NCBI RefSeq assembly: GCF_020524355.2
Contig: NZ_CP129019.1
Coordinates: forward strand, 2,666,001 to 2,730,000
From: Mesobacillus subterraneus
Lineage (GTDB): Bacteria > Bacillota > Bacilli > Bacillales > Cytobacillaceae
Length of the DNA stretch: 64,000 nucleotides
Reading direction: 5' to 3'
Part shown: one piece after another, positions 57,543 through 64,000 of the stretch
Layout of the letters: each line of letters opens with the position of its first letter
How positions within the stretch are numbered: the first letter of the stretch is position 1
Translations under genes and position numbers: made by a program
The notes under the pieces: generated by a model
The model's input: the letters and a program-made list of their open reading frames with translations, nothing else
Told to the model about the DNA's origin: nothing
Database searches by the model: none

Positions 57543-58688
57543 GTGGAACATTTAATTAACAACAGGGTGAAGAATATAGAAATCTCGGGAATCAGGAAAT
57601 TCTTTAATATGGTTGCAGATGTGAAAGATATGGTTTCCTTGACCATAGGCCAGCCGGACTTTCCGACACCAGCACATGTCAAAGAAGCCGGCATGAAAGC
57701 AATAGAGGACAACATGACTACATATACCCATAATGCAGGGCTAATCCAATTAAGGAAGGCTGCGGCAGACTTTTATCGAAAAAAATATCATGTCGATTAT
57801 ACAGCAGAAGACGAAGTAATTATTACTGCAGGAGCAAGCGAGGCTATTGATATAACTTTCAGGACCATTCTTGAAGAAGGATGTGAGGTCATCATCCCTG
57901 GGCCTGTTTACCCAGGGTACGAACCAATTATCAAGCTATGCGGTGCTAATCCGGTCTATGCAGATATCAGGAATACACAATTTAAAATGACTGCAGAGTT
58001 GATTGAGAGCCTGATTACTGAGAAAACAAGGTGTATCGTCCTCCCATATCCATCGAACCCTACTGGGGTCAGCTTGGATAAAGAGGAACTTATAGATATA
58101 GCACAACTGCTTAATGGCAGAGAGATCTTTGTCCTGGCGGATGAAATCTATAGTGAGCTTGTTTATGAGCAGCAGCATGTTTCAATTGGCCAGTACATAA
58201 AAGAAAAGACCATCGTTATCAATGGTCTTTCCAAATCCCACTCGATGACTGGCTGGCGAATAGGAATGCTATTTGCACCTGAATATCTTGTAAAACATAT
58301 TCTGAAGGTGCATCAATACAATGTGACCTGTGCGACATCGATTTCACAAATGGCTGCTTTAGAGGCATTGACAGCCGGGATTGATGACGCATTGCCAATG
58401 AAGCAAGAGTATGCATCAAGGCGGGATTATGTATTTAACAGACTACAGTCAATGGGACTTGATGTAATAAAGCCTGATGGTGCGTTTTACTTCTTTGTTA
58501 AAATTCCGGGATCTTATATCTCTTCATTTGATTTTTGCTTAAAATTGGTCAATGAAGCGAAGCTCGCGGTGGTCCCGGGGAGTGCTTTCTCTGAATTAGG
58601 AGAAGGATATTTCCGGCTCTCCTATGCGTACTCAATGGATACGCTAAAAGAAGGACTCGACCGATTGGAAAATTATTTACGGAATTAA
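57543..58688 (+). CDS. patA: Aminotransferase PatA (N-acetyl-LL-DAP aminotransferase)
   Basis: 381 aa fold-type I class I aminotransferase; SLTIGQPDFPTP, YPSNPTGVSLD, ADEIYSEL, and PLP Lys in NGLSKSHSMTGWR. B. subtilis PatA transaminates N-acetyl-2-amino-6-oxopimelate, the step between DapH and DapL, both encoded here. GTG 57543 (MEHLINNR) matches its N-terminus and has AGGGATGA upstream. Confidence 0.93.
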   Translation: MEHLINNRVKNIEISGIRKFFNMVADVKDMVSLTIGQPDFPTPAHVKEAGMKAIEDNMTTYTHNAGLIQLRKAAADFYRKKYHVDYTAEDEVIITAGASEAIDITFRTILEEGCEVIIPGPVYPGYEPIIKLCGANPVYADIRNTQFKMTAELIESLITEKTRCIVLPYPSNPTGVSLDKEELIDIAQLLNGREIFVLADEIYSELVYEQQHVSIGQYIKEKTIVINGLSKSHSMTGWRIGMLFAPEYLVKHILKVHQYNVTCATSISQMAALEALTAGIDDALPMKQEYASRRDYVFNRLQSMGLDVIKPDGAFYFFVKIPGSYISSFDFCLKLVNEAKLAVVPGSAFSELGEGYFRLSYAYSMDTLKEGLDRLENYLRN

Positions 58689-58693
58689 AGTGG

Positions 58694-58724
58694 AAAGCCG
58701 TTCCTCGAAATCAGGAACGGCTTT
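58694..58724. terminator. Bidirectional terminator after patA
   Basis: 12-bp perfect stem AAAGCCGTTCCT / AGGAACGGCTTT, seven-base loop. Confidence 0.88.
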
Positions 58725-58727
58725 TTA

Positions 58728-58904
58728 TTATCCTTTATATTTCCCGTTATTCTTGGAAGCTTTCTCTTTTTTCGCCTTATCCTTATGGATCTTATTGGTT
58801 GCTGCACTGCCTATTTCATGTGAGAACTCAGAATCAATTACAGCAGAATCAAAACCCTTTTTGTTCTTTTGCTGCGGATCGTTTTTTTTCGTCCTTTTAG
58901 CCAT
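58728..58904 (-). CDS. Small Lys-rich protein, SASP-like composition
   Basis: 58 aa, starts MAKRTKKNDPQQKNKKGFDS and ends KNNGKYKG; about a third Lys/Arg, no hydrophobic segment. AAAGGAGGGG at good spacing gives strong translation. Composition recalls minor acid-soluble spore proteins, but I do not recognise the family. Below usual ORF cut-offs. Confidence 0.75.
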   Translation of the reverse strand: MAKRTKKNDPQQKNKKGFDSAVIDSEFSHEIGSAATNKIHKDKAKKEKASKNNGKYKG

Positions 58905-58966
58905 AAAAATCCCCTCCTTTAGGTTTTAGTATCTTTACCTGGGGAGGGGTCTATGACTAGAAAATA

Positions 58967-59848
58967 TTATGATTGTTTCCAGTACTTAAATAATGCCTGT
59001 GTACCGCTGTTTTCTTCGCCGTTTTCAGCGATTTGCTCATAAAGCGATAATGCAAGAGAAAGTCCTGGCACCGGCATGTCCATACGCTTAGCTTCATCCA
59101 GGGCGATTTTCATGTCCTTGATAAAGTGCTTGATGTAAAAACCCGGTTCAAAATTGTCATCAATCATTCTTGGTGCAAGATTAGAAAGCGACCAGCTGCT
59201 TGCAGCCCCGGTCGATATGCTCTTCAATACGGTTTCAGGATCAAGCCCAGCTTTTTCTGCATAGATGATCGCTTCGCACACTCCAATCATATTTGAGGCA
59301 ATCGCAATTTGGTTGCACATCTTTGTGTGCTGTCCTGCACCAGCCTCTCCCTGGTGAACAATATTAGTTCCAAGGATGTTAAGTAGTGGTTCTATTTGAA
59401 GAAAAACCTCATCATTGCTGCCCACCATGATTGCAAGCCTTGCTTCTCGGGCACCGATGTCCCCGCCGGAAACTGGCGCATCCATTGCATGAATTCCCTT
59501 CTCTTTTGCCTTTTCATATATTTCTTGTGCAAGGGAAGGAGTCGAGGTGGTCATATCAATTAAATAACTGCCCGGCCTGGCATGAGTAATGAGACCGTTC
59601 TCGCCTAGATAAACCTCTTTCACGTCTGATGGATAGCCAACGATCGTAAAAACAACATCTGCCTTCTGTGCTACATCACGCGGAGAATCTGACCATACCG
59701 CTCCTTTTTCAAGCAGCTCAGCAGCCTTTTCCTTTGTTCTGGTATATACGGTGAGCTGATAACCCGCATCGAGCAGATGCCCTGCCATGCTTTTTCCCAT
59801 CACTCCTGTACCAATAAAGCCAATTACCGTATCTTCTTTAGAAAGCAT
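58967..59848 (-). CDS. ykwC: NAD(P)-dependent beta-hydroxyacid dehydrogenase YkwC
   Basis: 293 aa 3-hydroxyisobutyrate dehydrogenase-like protein. Rossmann GFIGTGVMGKSMAGHLL, substrate motif DAPVSGGDIGAREARL, catalytic Lys in GAGQHTKMCNQ, and FIKDMKIALDEAK. Substrate not known. ATG 59848 after AAGGA; next to patA as in B. subtilis. Confidence 0.9.
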   Translation of the reverse strand: MLSKEDTVIGFIGTGVMGKSMAGHLLDAGYQLTVYTRTKEKAAELLEKGAVWSDSPRDVAQKADVVFTIVGYPSDVKEVYLGENGLITHARPGSYLIDMTTSTPSLAQEIYEKAKEKGIHAMDAPVSGGDIGAREARLAIMVGSNDEVFLQIEPLLNILGTNIVHQGEAGAGQHTKMCNQIAIASNMIGVCEAIIYAEKAGLDPETVLKSISTGAASSWSLSNLAPRMIDDNFEPGFYIKHFIKDMKIALDEAKRMDMPVPGLSLALSLYEQIAENGEENSGTQALFKYWKQS

Positions 59849-60112
59849 ATGTATTCCTTCTCCCATAGCGATTTTAGGTTTATTTTAACATTATCCAGAA
59901 GAAAAGGCCGAGAATTTTACTTCTCGGACTCCAGAACGATCTACCACTTTATGCGCAACAATAGTTTACCCCGCAAGCCATATTTCCAAACCTATTTTTC
60001 GCATGTACCTAAACCATTTATAGGTTTCAACTGGGGATTTTCGTTGATGAACACACTTTTTTACGTTTTACGATTTGACCTTGCGTTCCTGATCTTTTTA
60101 TTCTGAAGCATA

Positions 60113-60412
60113 ACAAAAAGCGTAAGCGCCACGTTCAGCCCCGACAAGCGCTGGAGGGCCGACCGGTGAAGTCGTTCTTTGACTTCACCTGAGCGGGCCG
60201 AAATCGAATTGTATAGCCGACTGTCCAGAAACGGAGAAACTGGAGACTCCGACAAAGAAGCGCTTTTTGCTTCTGCCGGCGGAGTTGAAGTTTCGGAGTT
60301 TCTCTAGGAGGCGAAACTAGACAAGCGACTCGAGGGGCTAGGCGCTGGAGCTGGATTAAAAAAATACATGTAGTTTTCAACACTAAAAAATTTTATAATT
60401 TCCTAAACATAA
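60113..60412. repeat. Full dispersed mosaic repeat, plus orientation
   Basis: AACAAAAAGCGTAAGCGCC start, GTGAAGTCGTTCTTTGACTTCAC hairpin split by loop, AAGCGCTTTTTGCTTCTGCCGGCGGAG block, GACTCGAGGGGCTAGGCGCTGGAGCTGG, ending TACATGTAG...TTTCCTAAAC, the same end as 40920 and 51286. It sits in the ykwC-ptsI gap. Confidence 0.88.
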
Positions 60413-60417
60413 AAAAT

Positions 60418-60438
60418 GCCGGCTGATAAACAGCCGGC
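60418..60438 (-). terminator. Terminator downstream of ptsI
   Basis: GCCGGCTG / CAGCCGGC stem, five-base loop, ATTTTTT on the minus strand; 110 bp after the ptsI stop. Confidence 0.82.
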
Positions 60439-60548
60439 CAAATCTGGGGGAAAATGAGAATGATTAGCTTACTTTCAGTCTAACCAAAGTGCTTACTCAT
60501 ATATACCCGCCATATATAGTGCAAAACATTTTTTATATTACAATTTCG

Positions 60549-62264
60549 TTACAATGAAATTGCCTTGTTTACTGCTTCAACTACTTCTTCTGTTGTGCTC
60601 ATATTCAGCACGGTTGAAGCCAGTTTTTCCATATCCGCTCTATTTAAGTTCCTGATCAATGAACGTGCTTTCAAAATGGAAGAAGCACTCATTGAGAACT
60701 CATCAAGTCCAAGACCAAGCAGGATTGGAATAGCCGTTTCATCTCCTGCCATTTCACCGCACATACCTGCCCACTTGCCTTCTTTATGTGCAGCATCAAT
60801 GACCATTTTTACAAGACGAAGAATTGATGGATTGTATGGCTGATACAGGTATGATACTTGCTGGTTCATCCTGTCTGCTGCCATTGTGTATTGAATCAAG
60901 TCATTTGTTCCAATGCTGAAGAAGTCGACTTCCTTAGCAAATTGGTCTGCAAGGACTGCAGTAGAAGGAATCTCAACCATAATGCCAAGCTCAATATGCT
61001 CAGCAACCTCGATGCCTTCCTTAACTAATTTCGCCTTTTCTTCTTCTAGCATTGCTTTTGCTTCCCTGAACTCATTAAGAGTAGCGATCATCGGGAACAT
61101 AACCTTCAGGTTGCCATGTACACTGGCACGCAAAAGAGCACGCAATTGTGTGCGGAAAATATCCACTTCCTGAAGGCAAAGACGGATTGCCCTGAAGCCA
61201 AGGAAAGGATTCATTTCTTTTGGAAGGTTCAGATACGGAAGTTCTTTGTCCCCACCGATGTCCAAAGTACGGACAACGACCGGCTTGCCTTCCATGCCTT
61301 CAAGCACTGCCTTATATGCTGTATATTGTTCCTCTTCAGTGGGAAGCTGGTCCCTGTCCATGTAAAGGAATTCGGTACGGTAAAGACCTACTCCCTCGCC
61401 GCCATTTTCAACTACACCTTTTAAATCCTTAGGTGTACCGATATTTGCTGCAAGTTCAACATGATGACCATCAGCGGTTACTGATTTTTCATTCACTAGC
61501 TTAGCCCATTCAGCTTTTTGCTTTTCGAAATCTTCCTGGACCTTCTTGTAGGCTTCAAGCACTTCAGGAGTTGGATTGAAATGAACTTCGCCTTTCAATC
61601 CGTCAACAACGACGAGATCCCCGTTATTGATTTCTTCTGTAGCTGCCTTCGTACCTACGACTGCAGGAATTTCCATCGAACGAGCCATAATTGCTGAATG
61701 GGAAGTACGTCCGCCGATATTCGTTGTGAAGCCTTTTACAAATTGGCGATTCAATTGAGCCGTATCTGAAGGAGTCAAATCCTCTGCCACGATGACTACC
61801 TCTTCAGCTATCATGCTAGGGTTCGGGATTTGGATTCCAAGCAGATGAGCCAATACGCGTTTTGTTACATCGCGGATATCAGCTGCTCGTTCTTTCATAT
61901 ATTCATTGTCCATGGATTCAAACATGTTGATGAACATATCAGCCGTTTCTTTTAATGCATGCTCTGCATTGACGTTTTCAGTTTTGATTTTATCTTCAAT
62001 GGGTGAAATTAATTCTGGATCGCTTAATACTAGAAGATGCGCATCAAAAATCGCTGCCTTATCAGCACCTAAAGCGGTTCCGGCATGATCGCGGATTTTT
62101 TCAAGCTCAAGCTTTGACTTCTGAAGTGCTGTCTGGAAACGTGCAACTTCATCAGCAGGAGCCTCTATTGTTCTTTTTTCAAAAGAAAAATCCGGCTCAA
62201 CAAGCTTGTAGGCTTTCGCGATTGCAATGCCGTTTGAAGCGGCAATTCCCTGGAGAAAGCCCAT
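60549..62264 (-). CDS. ptsI: PTS enzyme I
   Basis: 571 aa phosphoenolpyruvate-protein phosphotransferase, first step of sugar PTS. Phosphorylated His189 in [13 protein letters not shown]-site [30 protein letters not shown] and GMCGEMAGD. Start ATG overlaps the ptsH stop by one base. Ends near terminator 60418. Confidence 0.97.
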   Translation of the reverse strand: MGFLQGIAASNGIAIAKAYKLVEPDFSFEKRTIEAPADEVARFQTALQKSKLELEKIRDHAGTALGADKAAIFDAHLLVLSDPELISPIEDKIKTENVNAEHALKETADMFINMFESMDNEYMKERAADIRDVTKRVLAHLLGIQIPNPSMIAEEVVIVAEDLTPSDTAQLNRQFVKGFTTNIGGRTSHSAIMARSMEIPAVVGTKAATEEINNGDLVVVDGLKGEVHFNPTPEVLEAYKKVQEDFEKQKAEWAKLVNEKSVTADGHHVELAANIGTPKDLKGVVENGGEGVGLYRTEFLYMDRDQLPTEEEQYTAYKAVLEGMEGKPVVVRTLDIGGDKELPYLNLPKEMNPFLGFRAIRLCLQEVDIFRTQLRALLRASVHGNLKVMFPMIATLNEFREAKAMLEEEKAKLVKEGIEVAEHIELGIMVEIPSTAVLADQFAKEVDFFSIGTNDLIQYTMAADRMNQQVSYLYQPYNPSILRLVKMVIDAAHKEGKWAGMCGEMAGDETAIPILLGLGLDEFSMSASSILKARSLIRNLNRADMEKLASTVLNMSTTEEVVEAVNKAISL

Positions 62265-62530
62265 TATTCAGCTAAACCTTCTTTTTTAAGAACTTCTTCA
62301 AGTGTATTAAGAGCCTCTTGCTCGTCGCTTCCTTCAGCAAAGATTGTGATATCTGCTCCCTGACCGATTCCTAATGACATTACACCCATGATTGACTTAA
62401 GGTTAACCTTTTTTTCTTTATATTCTAAGTGGATTTCTGAATCGAACTTGCTTGCAGCTTGTACAAGCATCGTAGCAGGACGTGCGTGAATTCCTGTTTC
62501 AGCGATAACCTTGAATTGTTTTTGTACCAT
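62264..62530 (-). CDS. ptsH: Phosphocarrier HPr
   Basis: 88 aa. Catalytic His15 in TGIHARPAT; regulatory Ser46 in [11 protein letters not shown], the HPrK site for CcpA-mediated repression. Ribosome site AAAGGAG. ptsG, upstream of ptsH in B. subtilis, is not here. Confidence 0.97.
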   Translation of the reverse strand: MVQKQFKVIAETGIHARPATMLVQAASKFDSEIHLEYKEKKVNLKSIMGVMSLGIGQGADITIFAEGSDEQEALNTLEEVLKKEGLAE

Positions 62531-62844
62531 ACTATATCATTCTCCTTTTAAATAGATGATTAAGATGACCATACATGATGCCTTCCAAACTAAATGGTTC
62601 AATTCAGCGAAAGGTCAAAACTTTAGGCCGCTAAAATGATATTTGTATTTTACCCATTTGTATTGTTCTTTCACACCATATATTGTTTCCAATCATTTCC
62701 GCAGAAATTCGGATTGGCATCCCACACAAAAGAATAGCATTTCGGATAGCCTTAGACAATGAAAAAACCTTGATTTTTAACGGTTTAGAGCATTTTTTTC
62801 AATAAAACGTTTTCATTTTATCTAAATTGTGACAAAAGGTTATA
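62531..62844. promoter_or_regulatory. ptsHI upstream region
   Basis: 314 bp AT-rich. ATAAAACGTTTTCA at 62802-62815 matches 12 of 14 of the cre consensus; TTGACC near 62620 on the minus strand could be a -35 but no good -10 is seen. No riboswitch or antiterminator hairpin recognised. Confidence 0.3.
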
Positions 62845-64000
62845 TTATCGTCGAAAGATTTTCTTTATGTTATCTTTTAACCCTGTTACATTATCTTCAT
62901 TTCTAATTTTTTCTAGTTTGTTGAATTGTTTTTTTATTGCTTTGATTTCATCCTTAAACCATCCATCCATACATTCATCCAAATCCTCTCCATACCTTAC
63001 TCTTTCGTATGTCTGGATAGTCCTTATGTCATAATGGATGCCTATTCTGTCGAACCATTCCATGACGTCCTCATGTGGAAGCCTTCCCAACACCTTTTTA
63101 TGGGCATACTTTTCAAGCTCAAATAATTCCTTCCTTATAAGGTTTTCAGGTACTGCTAGCGCCTTCTTGAAAGCAGGCCTTTGCCAGCTGGACCATTAAC
63201 ATAGGCTGTGGTAGTGGTCCCGGCTTGTACCGTATCTTCCTCAGGCTGACTCCTGAATACATTTGATTTTTTATAGATTAGGTAAAAACCAATTCCAATT
63301 ATCACTGCAAACAGGATAGGACCCCAAAAATGAGTATCAAAAACCTGATTGGCCTGCTCGATTTGTGTGTCATTTTCAATATTGGGCAATTGTCCGGAAA
63401 ATACTTTATTGGCCCTGGCTTGCATAGCAGGAGAAGCTATCCAGGAAAATACAGGATATAGCAGGAGAGAAAGTGTCCAGCCTATCACCTGAAGGACAAT
63501 AAAGAAGATTTCTTTCAGAAGGTCTCTTCCAAACGTTAATACTGAAACCAGGAGCAATATAAAACCCAGCAGCTTTGAGTAGAAGACAGCAAATCTCCTT
63601 TTCGAATCCTGTTCCACATCCATCCACTTCAGCAAAAATTGCCCCGATAATATGAACAGCAGCTGAAAGATTAAAAGGAACACGACCTGGATTAAATAGG
63701 ACCCTCCATAAAAATAAGCAAGCGGTGATACGAACACACCAATCAGAAAGGTAATGACAAGCCATACACTTTCTGAATGACTCGTTGAATCCTGATGGAA
63801 TTTAAGTACCCTCCAAAAAATCAATATTGCCATAATCCCCGTGTAAAAATTCTCCAGATTACTTAAGCTACCTATCACGAAAAGCAGCGGGGTGATGACC
63901 AGAATATACAAAGGCTTTGCAAGATTCGGCTTCATCTCCAACAGAATGGTAAAAAGGATGGATACTGCAGCAGCTATTCCCATGGTTGAAACTAACGGCA
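62845..64000 (-). pseudogene. Membrane protein with C-terminal DUF4129 domain, frameshifted, partial at window edge
   Basis: The N-terminal frame (64000 to the stop at 63156; open to the edge) has six to seven hydrophobic helices and ends GPAGKGLLSRRR. The following frame (open from about 63190 to 62845) has no usable start codon or ribosome site but continues ALAVPENLIRKELFELEKYA, then HKKVLGRLPHEDVMEWFDRIGI and YERVRYGE, typical of a DUF4129 domain at the end of such membrane proteins. One missing base near 63162 (GG where GGG is expected) would join them. DUF4129 proteins often accompany transglutaminase-like (TgpA/YebA) proteins. Sequencing error is possible. Confidence 0.75.

Noticed and set aside
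57404..57715. N-terminal extension of the DinB protein
   Set aside because: It is antisense to the patA start, without ribosome site; the ATG at 57403 has a good site and the family N-terminus.

Overview
The window comes from the chromosome of a low-GC, endospore-forming Gram-positive bacterium of the Bacillaceae. Shine-Dalgarno sites are strong (GGAGG-type), TTG and GTG starts are common, and gene content and order largely follow the Bacillus subtilis region ctaC-ctaB-ctaA / ylaN-ylaF / yktC-speA / pdhDCBA / rnjA / ykuV-ykuD / cheV-patA-ykwC / ptsHI. The genus cannot be fixed from sequence reading alone; a Bacillus, Mesobacillus or Cytobacillus relative is likely. I see no prophage, insertion sequence, CRISPR array, rRNA or tRNA.

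Layout. 1-4.5 kb: cytochrome oxidase subunit II (5' part), heme O and heme A synthases, FtsW. 4.7-12.3 kb: the yla cluster (YlaN, YlaL-like, PhoH, YlaJ, YlaI, YlaH, TypA, YlaF). 12.3-18.2 kb: GNAT, YktC phosphatase, YkzI, YktB, YktA, a nitronate-monooxygenase-like enzyme and SpeA. 18.6-18.8 kb: an SR1-type dual-function small RNA with its SR1P peptide, CcpN-like boxes and terminator. 19-21.7 kb: DUF3055, DUF1885, a polysaccharide deacetylase lipoprotein and Slp. 22-27 kb: the pyruvate dehydrogenase operon. 27.6-33.1 kb: YkyA, a YjcZ-like spore peptide, peptide deformylase, YkrA, a 23-aa cationic peptide, RpoY and RNase J1. 33.1-38.8 kb: a DUF4349 lipoprotein and the YknU/YknV heterodimeric ABC exporter. 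39.2-45.9 kb: YkuV, DapL and DapH (lysine/peptidoglycan precursor), CcpC, an MFS exporter, DarB (c-di-AMP receptor) and YkuJ. 46-58.7 kb: an MBL hydrolase with glutaredoxin, a YkuI-like EAL protein, a C39 peptidase, YkuE, a PAS-GGDEF-EAL protein, YkuD, YkyB, CheV, DinB and PatA. 58.7-64 kb: a small basic protein, YkwC, PtsI/PtsH and a membrane DUF4129 protein running off the window.

The genes are mostly core metabolism (respiration, PDH, PTS, diaminopimelate synthesis), RNA turnover, nucleotide second-messenger signalling (c-di-GMP, c-di-AMP) and cell-wall or sporulation functions.

The most unusual content is non-coding. Four intergenic loci carry tandem arrays with exactly the same 52-bp period, built from three unrelated sequences, each unit containing an imperfect inverted repeat: 9 units at 8.9 kb, 4 at 29.5 kb, 17 at 34.2 kb and 3 at 39.1 kb. 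A second, dispersed mosaic repeat family occupies about ten intergenic sites. Three genes (yknU, the MFS exporter and the DUF4129 gene) are each broken by what looks like a single-base indel, two of them clearly in a short G/C run, so sequencing error must be excluded before calling them pseudogenes.
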